64,000 bases of DNA from Atopobium sp. oral taxon 416 (GTDB lineage Bacteria; Actinomycetota; Coriobacteriia; Coriobacteriales; Atopobiaceae): contig NZ_CP072380.1 in assembly GCF_018128285.1 (NCBI RefSeq), positions 682,001 through 746,000 of the forward strand, read 5' to 3'. The notes under the pieces were generated by a model, which saw only the letters and a list, made by a program, of their open reading frames with translations, was not told where the DNA came from and did no database searches. This document shows positions 45,847-54,900 of the stretch, one piece after another. Each line of letters opens with the position of its first letter. Within the stretch, counting starts at the first letter, position 1. Made by a program: the position numbers and the translations under genes.

Positions 45847-46830
45847 TTATTTGAGTAGTTTTGTAATTTTTACTTGTAGGTCATCAGCAAGAATTTGAAT
45901 TTCAACGTCAATCCCTTTCGCTATAAGTTCCCTAAAAATCTGTCTTTCTTCGTCAGTCGCTGAAATGTTCCGGTAAAACTTAGTGCGATTTCCACGTGCA
46001 CCCATTCCACCAATAATGATCTGAGAAATTGAAGCACCTCTATTAACTAACGAGAGGAAAGTCTGAGGATATTTTGCAAGCACAATGACTCTGTCGGTTG
46101 GTTTAAACCCCTTAATCAAACGATCCGCTGCCTTCTTCTCATTAAAAACACCAACTCGGACATTGGAGGGTACAGCTCCTTTATACACAGTCTTCAAGAA
46201 GGGATTTGCAGCAGTTTCATCATCGACAATCATAATTTTATTTGCACCAGTTGATTTAACCCAAGAGGTCATTACCTGACCATGAATCAGACGATCATCA
46301 ATACGGCAAAGAACTACCTTTCCTTTATTGGAAGAGGAAGGATAGTCTTGCATTGTGTTAGAGACATTCACAGCAGGGGCCGCACCAGGTTCCATTTTTG
46401 CTTGCTTATTTTGCATTTGTTCTGGTGATAACATGCTTGTAAGTTTTTTATTAAGATCAACTACACCCTCCCGTTGTGCTTTAAATACTTCACGCGATAA
46501 ATCCTCGAGCCCTATCTGATCCCGCATGAAAATAGCTTGAATTACTGCAGGTAAATTGACACCTGCAAGCGCCCGTATCGGACGTTCTTTCATTAATTTC
46601 AACACGACATTTGAAGGTGTACCACCTAGTAAATCAACAAGACATAAGACACCATCTCCTGTATCAACCCCATCAATTGCTTTAGCGAATTTTTCCTCAA
46701 ATGCCGCAGGATCATCTCCATGAAAAAGCCCGAGAGTTTCAACATGCTCCTGTGGACCAACCAACAGCTCTACTGCCGATTTAAAACCTTCGGCTAGTGA
46801 GCCATGCGTGGCAATAACAATACCGACCAC
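45847..46830 (-). CDS. PTS mannose-family fused IIAB component
   Basis: A 327-aa cytoplasmic phosphotransfer protein. I start it at GTG 46830, preceded at good spacing by AGAGAGGAG; the ATG at 46848 would put that site inside the gene, and family IIA domains normally begin VGIVIATHG. IIA (residues 1-130) carries His9 in IATHGSLAEG; a linker rich in Gln, Ala and Pro (about 135-170) leads to IIB with His183 in CRIDDRLIHGQVMTSW. Phosphate passes HPr to His9 to His183 to sugar. First gene of the operon IIAB-IIC-IID-dehydrogenase-kinase. Confidence 0.92.
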   Translation of the reverse strand: MVGIVIATHGSLAEGFKSAVELLVGPQEHVETLGLFHGDDPAAFEEKFAKAIDGVDTGDGVLCLVDLLGGTPSNVVLKLMKERPIRALAGVNLPAVIQAIFMRDQIGLEDLSREVFKAQREGVVDLNKKLTSMLSPEQMQNKQAKMEPGAAPAVNVSNTMQDYPSSSNKGKVVLCRIDDRLIHGQVMTSWVKSTGANKIMIVDDETAANPFLKTVYKGAVPSNVRVGVFNEKKAADRLIKGFKPTDRVIVLAKYPQTFLSLVNRGASISQIIIGGMGARGNRTKFYRNISATDEERQIFRELIAKGIDVEIQILADDLQVKITKLLK

Positions 46831-46869
46831 GAATTCTCCTCTCTCCATCGTGCAATACTCAAATGACTA

Positions 46870-47011
46870 CTCAAGTAGATACTTATTGAATATAAATTGA
46901 ATATAAACGAAGGAACAAGAAGAAAGTCGAAAGGTAATATTTTGTAGGTGAGTGGATACGATTTCTATTGCTATGATTAAAGTTTTAGTAGATATTATTG
47001 TTATTAACAAT
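46870..47011 (-). promoter_or_regulatory. Upstream region of the PTS operon
   Basis: AT-rich leader. On the minus strand TTGTTC and TATATT, about 18 bp apart, form a possible promoter within two direct repeats of TTTATATTCAA (near 46893-46915). A dyad ATTGTT-N3-AACAAT lies at 46997-47011. These are candidate sites for one of the DeoR regulators. Confidence 0.4.
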
Positions 47012-47035
47012 TATATAAATCTCGCTATTAGACTA

Positions 47036-47330
47036 TGATTGGCCTGAGAGGAGGCGCAAAAGTGTCCGGACCCCCGTCTACAATGTATGTCGTCAAACAA
47101 GGACATCGTGGAGCAAAAGGCCCAGGTAGACTTAATGGTACTGCAGCGCGTAAAAGAGATGGGCATCGCAAAGAAGCGCGAGCTCTTAGAGAGGCTAGGG
47201 GTTCTCATTACTAAGAAGATAACAGGATCTACCCTCGCAGGTAAGCCCAAGAGGTGTTCGAGATGCGAATCGGCCGACTTCTGGCGTAAGGGGCACGTTT
47301 GACCTAGCCTCCAGAGATGGAAGTGAAGGA
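47036..47330 (+). pseudogene. Transposase fragment with zinc-ribbon start
   Basis: ORF from 47087 reads MSSNKDIVEQKAQVDLMVLQ, then KRCSRCESADFWRKGH and a stop at 47302; the CxxC pair suggests a zinc ribbon as in IS1595-like transposases. Its beginning is repeated at 29437-29626. No catalytic domain follows. Confidence 0.5.
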
Positions 47331-47625
47331 CGTGTGGAAGGACCTTCTCGGCCAAGACGGGGTCCGCCATCGCGGCGTCGAAGCTTTTCGCTACCACATG
47401 GGCAAAGTATATAAAAGGCACCCTTGCAGGCATGACACTTAAGGAGCTTCCCCTCGCCTGCCATATTGTGCCTCAAGACATCGTGGTTCCATGCGTGTGT
47501 TTGATAGCCTCTGAGTTGCGTGCCGGGGGTGGTAACGTTTATCCGTACTTGTGTTTGTAATCTTCTACTTACTGATTGGGGGTGGTAACGCAAACCCGTA
47601 CCAAACGGTGATCCTTGGAGGACAG

Positions 47626-47703
47626 ATGTACACCCTCGAGGAGAAGACGAGAGCGGTCGAGCTCTACGTCAGGTACGGTAGGAAGGTGGCCATGACGACC
47701 CCA
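47626..47703 (+). pseudogene. IS150-type OrfA N-terminal fragment
   Basis: MYTLEEKTRAVELYVRYGRK matches the start at 18445, including the upstream GGAGGACAG. It is cut at 47703 by the IS5-like end. Confidence 0.7.
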
Positions 47704-47901
47704 GGGAAACGATGATTAATTCGGCTCGATGAGGTCGTTGGGGCTGCAAGCTGGATACCGCCGGCTCAAAATGCCTCGAACCATGCGATGCCCATATTCA
47801 CATAAATGCCTATCTGCCTGCGGATATGTTATAATTACAGCCACGTATTTCAGCATATCCAAAAGGAAGATATGGGCAGCCAGATGAGCTTCGGGGACCT
47901 T
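47704..47901 (+). mobile_element. IS5-like element, copy 4, left 200 bp only
   Basis: Begins GGGAAACGATGATTAAT and matches 3468-3665, including the subterminal inverted repeat. It is truncated at 47901 by ISL3-A sequence. Confidence 0.8.
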
Positions 47902-48780
47902 AAATTCCGGCTCAGTCCTGAAATCTGTGTGCAGACCCATCATGCCGCAGCACCGGAACCCTTCGAGTAGCGCCTGCTGGCATCGAAGGTCTTGAGGAAG
48001 AAGTAGTCGTCTGGGTATCTCTAGCCTGCCCTTCTGAGCGTCTTGATCATGCAGTTGGTGACTTCGACCCTGCCACTGCTGATATGGTGGCGCGCATGCG
48101 CGATGATGCCGTCCATGTGGCTCTCCACGAGCCTGGCGAAGTGCCTGTCTTTCGTGCCACGGCACGTGTCCACGATCCTCTCCATCGCATCCGCATCGGT
48201 GCACGAATAGGCCTGCGCGAGCATCTCATCTACGATGTCGCAGGTAGCAAGCAGCTCGTTTTGGGATATGAGCTCCTCGTAGCACTTCCTGGCCCCTCCC
48301 TTCTGCAGGGCCTCCTGCTTGCCGAAGAGGGCGCTTCCCCTTGAGACGACCTTGCCGGCGCGTGCATCGCAATCCTTCCTCTTCCTGGTGTCGGCACAGG
48401 ACTTAAGGATGTATGTGGAGTGCTTGAGGGACCTTGCTCCTTAAGCCTTGCCTGCTTATCCTTCCTGACCTTACAGATGACCTTCTCGTTGAAGTTCTTC
48501 ACGATATGGAAGCAGTCGTAGACGATGTCCAGGTGTAGGAACCTCTTAAGGAATGCACACTCGAAGTCTGCGTTCATGTCACAGGCGATTGTCTCCACAT
48601 TGGACATCCACTCAGCGAGCACGAAGTCGCAGAAGTCGTATACGACCTGTCTCTTCTTGAAATGAGCGAGTCACGGGACATGGCCTGTCTTAAGGTCTAT
48701 GACCACGGTGGCGCAGCGGTGCCCGCCGTGAAGCTTGAACGTATCTGCGCCCAGATACCTTGCCTGCCGCTTCGGCTTCC
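47902..48780 (-). pseudogene. ISL3-A, partial copy 3
   Basis: The terminus GGCTCAGTCCTGAAA differs by one base from the full element's right end. Minus-strand frames contain DTCRGTKDRHFARLVESHMD, RVEVTNCMIKTLRRAG followed by TAG, and IACDMNADFECAFLKRFLHL. The N-terminal third is missing; the break near 48780 coincides with the IS256 relic's end. Confidence 0.8.
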
Positions 48781-49365
48781 GGAGCGTCCTTTTCTCGCGG
48801 TTCCGTCAATAGTCTTTCGCGCTTTCTCCAGCCGGGGTCCCATCCCGGTAGTCGAAGCTAGCCTTCCTGTCTCTTGAGCACCTCTCTGTCGTCCCATCTG
48901 TCCAGCAGGTCGGTGTCGAGGTAGCGCCTGGAGCCCCAGCCGCCCTCGGCCACGTACTTGCACCTCGCTCCGCCAGCTTCCCCGCAGCGTCTTCCGCCGG
49001 GAAGCTGCCCACGGCGGCGGTGCGCCTCTCGACCACCCTCGCCGCCGCCTCGAGTTTCGACGCCCTGAGCTCTAAGGCTACCTCCTTTGCCTTTGCCAGG
49101 TACTTCGCGCGGCTCTTTTGCACGTGGGATCACCTTGAGCAAGGCTGCGACGGCCTTGTAGCGGGTCCTGGGCAGCTTGTCGAGCACGTTGCGCGTGGGT
49201 GGCAGCGCTGCTACATCGCGCGCAGGAACACCTCCCGTATTGCCCCAATATACCTGCGGACTTGTCGGCGCTGAACATGCACACTCCCGACAGGGCGCGC
49301 TCGTGCAACCTAAGCAGGAAGGCCCTCCAGCTCTCCTTTGACTCCATATAGCCCTCCTTACAGCC
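48781..49365 (-). pseudogene. IS256-family transposase relic, second copy
   Basis: Reads MESKESWRAFLLRLHERALS with GVCMFSADKSAGILG, then shifts frame several times; later pieces include RCKYVAEGGWGSRRYLDTDL. The block corresponding to the HWRRIRTNN motif is deleted, in contrast to the relic at 4890-5450. Bases 49366-49454 hold no recognisable gene. Confidence 0.75.
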
Positions 49366-49454
49366 GATGACTTCGCACTATCCCTTTTGATTGACGCCTA
49401 TGGCCACACCCTCGCAGGTGCCTGCCTAGTTTCTCTTCACGTATGTGCCGTCCA

Positions 49455-49648
49455 GGGAAACGATGATTAATTCGGCTCGATGAGGTCGCTGGGGCTGCAC
49501 GCTGTATGCCGCCGGCTCAAAATGTCTCGAACCACGCAGTGCCCATACCCACATAGATGCCTATCTGTCTTCTGGATATGGTATAGCTTAAGTCATACAT
49601 TCCAGCATATCCAAAAGATAGATATGGACAGACAGATGAGCTTTTAAG
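49455..49648 (+). mobile_element. IS5-like element, copy 5, left 195 bp only
   Basis: Matches the left end of copies 1 and 4 with GGGAAACGATGATTAAT and the subterminal dyad. It ends where the IS30 element begins. Confidence 0.8.
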
Positions 49649-50731
49649 ACCGACGGATTAGCATTCTGAGTGCAACAGGATAGCCCGCTGGATGCAAGCG
49701 TGGCACACTTCGGAAGGCTACGATGTTGGTTGTCCACATCAACGTCGAAAGCTAAAAGGAATGTGCCACTACACACATCTTAGCCTACAGGAGAGGGACT
49801 GCATAGCCACGCTGCATGCAGAGGGAAGGTCAATTGCCTATATCGCGGCAGAGATCGGCAAGGACAGCTGCAGCGTCTGCCACAAGCTCAAGAGAAACGC
49901 ACGCCACGGCCGCTTTAGGGCATGTGCTGCCCAAAAGGAGGGCGGATGAGCGCCGCAGGAGATGCAGGGCGAAAAGGCGGCTTTCAGACCCTGCGCTTAC
50001 GCAGAAGGTGCGCTTACTCATCATGGACAGACACTGGTCCCTGGAGGAGATAGACGACATCTCAGGCTCGAGGGTGGCGGCAGGTGCACCGTTGAGCCTC
50101 TCGACGATCTACCGGGAGGTCCATGCAGGCGCCCTCGAGCTGCCGGGATCCGGCCCCGAAGGCAAGGTGCGGCGCCGCCTGCACAGGAAGGGGCCTAAGA
50201 CGAGGGGCAAGATCAGGATCTTACGCACCGTGGATGAGAGGCCAAAGCAGGCCGATGCAAGGTCTCGTCTCGGAGAGTGGGTAGACGACACGCTCGTGGC
50301 AGCGGGCCCCGTGTGCCTGCTCGTGCTTGCTGACAGGGCAGTGAGGCTGCTTGCCGCGAGAAGATGCCACCACGACAGCAGGAGCGTCTCTAAGGCCGCC
50401 TTCGGGCTTTTGCAGGGACGCCCCCTCGAGACGTTCACTCCGGATAGGGACAAGCAGCTCGCAGGGCATACAGGGCTCACAGAGGCCCTTTGAGGCGTGC
50501 AGTTCTACTTCTGCGACCCTCACCATCTATGGCAGAAGCTAACAGTTAAGAACACCAACGGGCTCCTGCGGGAATTCTTCCCTTAAGGGCAGTGACTTCG
50601 GCAAGGTCACAAACGAGGAGATCCGGTATGCGGTAGAGCTGATCTGTGACAGAGCGAGGAAGGTCCTTGGATACAGGACAGCCAACGAGGTCTTTAGGGA
50701 GATGTTGCACTCAGCTTGACAATCTGCCGTC
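49649..50731 (+). mobile_element. IS30-family element
   Basis: The ends carry inverted CTGAGTGCAAC blocks followed by GATT (left GATTAGCATTCTGAGTGCAA, right complement GATTGTCAAGCTGAGTGCAA). About 1.08 kb, the normal IS30 length. Confidence 0.75.
49760..50719 (+). pseudogene. IS30-family transposase, frameshifted
   Basis: Starts MCHYTHLSLQERDCIATLHA with HTH IAYIAAEIGKDSCSVCHKLK. After a shift near 49920: DRHWSLEEIDDISGSRVAAG, STIYREVHAGALELPG and KGPKTRGKIRI. A third frame after 50490 gives QFYFCDPHHLWQKLTVKNTN with GLLREFFP (catalytic region) and LICDRARKVLGYRTANEVF. A stop separates FFP from the last block. Confidence 0.8.
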
Positions 50732-50734
50732 CGA

Positions 50735-51222
50735 AATATTGACACAGGTCATTTGCTTGGACAGGCCGCGCTTGCGGGCCTGCCCGTAGCCGTCCACGGT
50801 CGCAAACACGCGCTGGCGCCACTCGTAGGCAATCTTGTGGTTCAGCCCGCAGATCTTCGCGATGCCCCTTAAAGGCACGTTGTAGCACATCAGCTCGATG
50901 AAGAAGACTAAGGTGGGCAGGTCCTTCTTCGAGTCGTCGAATATGGCACCCGAGAAGGCGGCGTAGCGCTTCGTGCAGCTTGGGCATCTGAAGCACTAGT
51001 GCCCGGCGGTACTCTTCCCGTCATCCAGGACTTTTCGCCGCACGAGGGGCACAATGGCGCGGACCTGTGGCGTGTTGCAGCCTCCTCGAAGGTCTCAAGC
51101 CCGATCTTCTCCTTTGCATCCTTGCACCGCCCAGGCGCCCATCCAGTCGGGACGTCGCCAAACTTAGGAGCAGATGGACGCCCAGGCAAATCTAAGTTGG
51201 CGGGACAATCATACCAACTCAC
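50735..51222 (-). pseudogene. IS1595-like transposase N-terminal relic
   Basis: Minus strand reads IGLETFEEAATRHRSAPLCP with CPSCGEKSW, then in another frame CFRCPSCTKRYAAFSGAIFD and VFFIELMCYNVPLRGIAKIC with AYEWRQRVFATVDGYGQ. This is the zinc-ribbon and HTH part of IS1595-type transposases; the DDE domain is absent. Bases 51223-51403 form the leader of the mtn operon. Confidence 0.7.
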
Positions 51223-51403
51223 GCCGGCCCCTATGCTCCTATCACCACACTTCTAAACTGTCAGAAAATATTATTGCTTATGTGTCCGCTCTCGTATGTA
51301 TTGTCAACTGTCCCAGGTACGTTTACCTAACAGGTAGCGCGCTTTAAGCTCGGGCGGGGATAATGAACAAGTGGTATTGGTTCTTTTCGAAGGAGGATTG
51401 TTC

Positions 51404-52063
51404 ATGCTCGAGGCGTACAAGGAAGAAGTTTTGAGAATAGCGCAGCGAGCACAGCGAGATGGTCTCTGCAAGCATCGCTCTGGCAACTTCTCATATAGAG
51501 ATACCGAATCCGGTTTGATTGCGATCACGCCCTCAGGGGTCGACCGGGAGAAGCTTCAGGCGAAAGACATCCTGATTATCGATGGTGAGGGACACATACA
51601 GGAGAATCTCTCAAATCTGCGCCCCACGAGTGAGACCCTGATGCATTTGGCGATCTACAAGACGAGACCTTCAACTCATGCAATCGTGCATACACACTCG
51701 CTGTATGCCACCTCATTTGCGATTTTGGGCAAGCAGATCCCGGCTGTGGTCTACGAGGCCCTCAATCTAGGGTTAAGCAGGGGCCGCATTCCGGTTGCTC
51801 CCTATGCGCGTCCGGGCTCAGAGGAGTTGGCGCAGAGCATCGTCGGACCTTGCAAGGAAGCCCAGTGCTTTTTGCTTGAACGACACGGTGTGGTGGCCTG
51901 CGATGACAGCTCACTGGATGAGGCGTACCTCAAGGCGAGCTATGTGGAAGAGGTTGCACATCTCTATTACAACACCCTCGTTATCAACCACAACCAGGAG
52001 CCGCCGGCGCTTTCACAGCAGGAACTCGATGCCTGGAAGTACCCCGATCAGGTTGAGCACTGA
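51404..52063 (+). CDS. Class II aldolase of the DHAP shunt (5-methylthioribulose/5-deoxyribulose-1-P aldolase)
   Basis: A 219-aa class II aldolase/adducin-family protein from ATG 51404 behind AAGGAGG. Zinc ligands lie in AIVHTHSLYATSF and LERHGVVACDD; the TPSGVDREKL and RPTSETLMHLAIYKTRP segments are typical of fuculose-1-P aldolase relatives. Alone it would be called fuculose-phosphate aldolase, but the next two genes are mtnK and mtnA. That trio is the DHAP shunt, which splits 5-methylthioribulose-1-P or 5-deoxyribulose-1-P into DHAP and an aldehyde. It is the first gene of the operon. Confidence 0.83.
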   Translation: MLEAYKEEVLRIAQRAQRDGLCKHRSGNFSYRDTESGLIAITPSGVDREKLQAKDILIIDGEGHIQENLSNLRPTSETLMHLAIYKTRPSTHAIVHTHSLYATSFAILGKQIPAVVYEALNLGLSRGRIPVAPYARPGSEELAQSIVGPCKEAQCFLLERHGVVACDDSSLDEAYLKASYVEEVAHLYYNTLVINHNQEPPALSQQELDAWKYPDQVEH

Positions 52064-52105
52064 TAACCATCTGAGGATTGATGAATGACAAGCGAAAGGA
52101 AGGCT

Positions 52106-53332
52106 ATGTCTCGTTTCGACCACTATTTTGAGATGGATGAGCAGGATGTGGTTGACTACATCTTGGAGAAGGATATCGGTATCGACTGGGATAAGGATAC
52201 GATTAAAGCAGTCATGCCGGCCGAGCACGGCAATATCAACTATGTGTTTAGAGTATCCGATGCAAAGGGCCACTCGGTCTATGTGAAGCAGGCCGGCGAG
52301 CAGACCCGTATCTCCAAGGATATGAAGCCCTCAAAGGACCGTAACAAGTTGGAGTCTGAGATCTTGGGGATTGAGGACAAACTTGCCCCTGGTATGGTCC
52401 CGCGCGTTTATTTCTATGACACTACGATGTGCGCCTGTGCGATGGAGGACTGCTCGGACTACGAGGTCATGCGTGATGCTATGCTCGAGCACAAGACCTT
52501 TCCGCACTTTGCTGACGATATCTCGACCTTCATGGTCGACACCCTGTTGCTTTCCAGCGATGTGGTGATGGACCATATCGAGAAGAAGAAGCTCGTGAGG
52601 AAGTTCATCAACCCGGATTTGGAAGACATCACTGAGAAGCTCGTGCTGATGGAGCCCTATAACGATCTCAACCACCGCAACAACGTCTATCCGCCTAACC
52701 GTGAGTTCGTGGAGAAGCAGCTCTATCAGGACAAGGCGCTGCATCTGGAGGTGGCCAAGCTGAAGTTTAAGTTCATGACCGATGCACAGGCTTTGATCCA
52801 AGGCGACCTGCACACCGGCTCAATTTTCGTTAAGCCGGACTCCACTAAGGTCTTTGACTCTGAGTTCGGCACCTATGCCCCAATGGGCTACGATACCGGC
52901 AACATCGTGGCGAATCTGATCTTTGCCTATGATAATGGATTGGCAGCCGACGACACGAAGTTCTGCGACTGGACGCTCACGACCATCCGCGACATTGTCG
53001 ACATGTTTATTGAAAAGTTCAACAAAGCCTTTGATGAGCACGTGACCGAGCCGATGGCAACAGTGCCGGGCTTCAAAGAGTGGTACCTGAGCTCTATCCT
53101 CGATGACACCGCAGGCTTTGCCGGCACCGAGCTGCACCGCCGTACTGTGGGCATGGCCAACGTCGTCGACGTGACCTCCATCAAGGACAAGAAGAAGCGC
53201 CTATTAGCCGAGCGCATCAACATCCTGTGCGGCAAAGAGCTCATCATGCATCAGAGCTTCTTCCGCAAAGGTCAGGATTACCTCAATGCAATCGCACGCG
53301 CCAAGGAAACTGCTGAAGCGACGCTTAAGTAG
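52106..53332 (+). CDS. mtnK: S-methyl-5-thioribose kinase
   Basis: A 408-aa kinase of the APH/MTR kinase fold. Motifs: PAEHGNINYVFRVSDAKGHS (glycine-rich loop), VYVKQAGEQTR (Lys), LIQGDLHTGSIFV (catalytic Asp) and VFDSEFGTYAPMGYDTGNIV (metal site; MtnK proteins typically have a Glu-containing DxE here). It phosphorylates methylthioribose, and in DHAP-shunt bacteria also 5-deoxyribose. I prefer ATG 52106, directly behind AAAGGAAGG, over ATG 52085. It lies 42 bp after the aldolase and 20 bp before mtnA. Confidence 0.92.
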   Translation: MSRFDHYFEMDEQDVVDYILEKDIGIDWDKDTIKAVMPAEHGNINYVFRVSDAKGHSVYVKQAGEQTRISKDMKPSKDRNKLESEILGIEDKLAPGMVPRVYFYDTTMCACAMEDCSDYEVMRDAMLEHKTFPHFADDISTFMVDTLLLSSDVVMDHIEKKKLVRKFINPDLEDITEKLVLMEPYNDLNHRNNVYPPNREFVEKQLYQDKALHLEVAKLKFKFMTDAQALIQGDLHTGSIFVKPDSTKVFDSEFGTYAPMGYDTGNIVANLIFAYDNGLAADDTKFCDWTLTTIRDIVDMFIEKFNKAFDEHVTEPMATVPGFKEWYLSSILDDTAGFAGTELHRRTVGMANVVDVTSIKDKKKRLLAERINILCGKELIMHQSFFRKGQDYLNAIARAKETAEATLK

Positions 53333-53352
53333 GGAAGAAGGATAGATCAGCT

Positions 53353-54468
53353 ATGGGCGATACCAGCAATGTAGAAGCGTTCTTTGACAAGGTCATCACT
53401 GTCAAGATGCTGCCGGACCACACCGCCGTCAACATTATCGACCAGACCCTGTTGCCGGAGACGATCAAGCGTATCAACCTCACGACCAAAGAGGAGATGT
53501 GGGACGCGATTAAGAAGCTGCGCGTCAGAGGGGCGCCGGCGATCGGCGTAACTGCAGCGTACTGCATTGCGCTTCTCGCCTCGGAGATTGAGGCTTCTGA
53601 CTTCGACAGCTTCTATAAGGAGTTCAAGGCGGACAAAGACTACCTGGCTTCCTCCCGTCCGACCGCAGTCAATCTGTTCTGGGCCCTCAACCGGATGGAC
53701 CAAAAAGCGCTCTTTGAGAAGGATAAGCCGCTCGATCAGATCAAAGAGGACCTCTTTGTTGAGGCGGATAAAATCCGTGAAGAGGATGTTCAGATCTCCC
53801 GCAACATCGGTGAGATCGGCTACAGGATCCTGAAGGACCTGAAGAAGGACGGCCAGCCTGTCGGTATCATGACACACTGCAATGCGGGTACCTTGGCCAC
53901 AGCCAAGTACGGCACTGCGACTGCTCCGATGTATATCGCGTTGGAACACGGCTGGGCCGGCACCGATATGCACGTGTACTGCGATGAGACGCGACCCTTG
54001 CTGCAAGGTGCACGCCTGACCTCCTTTGAGCTGCACAACGCGGGCATCACCACGACGTTGCAGTGCGATAACATGGCGTCAATCTTGATGAAGTCAGGGA
54101 AGATCCAGGTGGTCTTTGTCGGCTGTGACCGCGTAGCGAAAAACGGGGACGCCGCCAACAAGATCGGTACCTCCGGTGTCGCAATCCTGGCGCACTACTA
54201 TGGTATCCCGTTCTATGTCTGTGCCCCGAGCTCTACGATTGATATGGCCACCCCGACCGGAGACCAGATCCCCATCGAGATGCGGGACAAGGACGAAGTG
54301 ACTGAGATGTGGTACAAGGAGCGCATGGCGCCGGAAGGCATCGATGTCTTCAACCCGGCTTTCGATGTCACCGACCACTCCCTGATTACCGGCATCATCA
54401 CCGAAAAAGGTATGTGCCACGCGCCGTATGACAAGGCCTTTGAGAAGCTGGGGATTGTGGCGAAGTAG
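53353..54468 (+). CDS. mtnA: S-methyl-5-thioribose-1-phosphate isomerase
   Basis: A 371-aa aldose-ketose isomerase of the eIF2B-like family. It carries RVRGAPAIGVTAAY (phosphate and substrate site), catalytic Cys176 in IMTHCNAGTLAT and Asp259 in VGCDRVAKNGDAANKIGT. It converts 5-methylthioribose-1-P (or 5-deoxyribose-1-P) to the ribulose form used by the aldolase at 51404. The later methionine-salvage enzymes MtnB/C/D are not present in the window, consistent with a shunt rather than full methionine recycling. AAGGA precedes the start. Confidence 0.93.
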   Translation: MGDTSNVEAFFDKVITVKMLPDHTAVNIIDQTLLPETIKRINLTTKEEMWDAIKKLRVRGAPAIGVTAAYCIALLASEIEASDFDSFYKEFKADKDYLASSRPTAVNLFWALNRMDQKALFEKDKPLDQIKEDLFVEADKIREEDVQISRNIGEIGYRILKDLKKDGQPVGIMTHCNAGTLATAKYGTATAPMYIALEHGWAGTDMHVYCDETRPLLQGARLTSFELHNAGITTTLQCDNMASILMKSGKIQVVFVGCDRVAKNGDAANKIGTSGVAILAHYYGIPFYVCAPSSTIDMATPTGDQIPIEMRDKDEVTEMWYKERMAPEGIDVFNPAFDVTDHSLITGIITEKGMCHAPYDKAFEKLGIVAK

Positions 54469-54900
54469 TGGCGCACTCTCTGAGATTTCCGTTCTCTTGC
54501 GAACCCTATTGATACTGGACCAAGCCATTTTTGATGCTGATGGCTTGACTCACCTTCTCACTGTGTTCACACTTATCTACAGTGAGAAGGTGGGACAGAT
54601 GGGTTTCGTCGATGAGATTCGACAGTGCCTGTGGGCGATAATGCATCCCGTGGATTACAGAGGTGAAGAGATGTCCGCTTGTCCTACGTCCATCAGTTGG
54701 CTGAAGCTATCCGGATTGACGGGTAGACGCGCAGTCGGCTGTTGCTGTATGTGCATAGGCAATGCGTGAGACGTCGTGGCAACCATCGCTGTTCTATCGG
54801 TACTGTGGTTGCAATCCCCCGTACATCCCACAGATCCCTGGGACCGCTCCATGCTTAAGCCTATGTGTTTGGCAGTGCTCAGTTAGGAAGGAAATCGCAG
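54469..54900 (+). other. 430-bp leader between mtnA and the radical SAM gene
   Basis: No coding region is convincing here. A perfect 14-bp inverted repeat, CACCTTCTCACTGT (54551-54564) with its complement (54579-54592), lies 80 bp after mtnA and has no U run. The rest could hold a promoter or structured leader for the B12-binding protein, but I see no clear cobalamin riboswitch core. Confidence 0.5.
54551..54592. terminator. Perfect 14-bp stem hairpin after mtnA
   Basis: Stem CACCTTCTCACTGT with a 14-base loop and exact complement. It probably ends the mtn transcript or protects its 3' end; the lack of a T tract leaves intrinsic termination uncertain. Confidence 0.5.

Noticed and set aside
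51223-51403. SAM-responsive riboswitch upstream of the DHAP-shunt operon
   Set aside because: The leader is short and shows none of the conserved SAM-I core or a T-tract terminator; there is only a normal SD before 51404.
51404-52063. L-fuculose-phosphate aldolase in a fucose pathway
   Set aside because: No fucose isomerase, kinase or transporter is near; direct linkage to mtnK and mtnA makes the DHAP shunt a better explanation.
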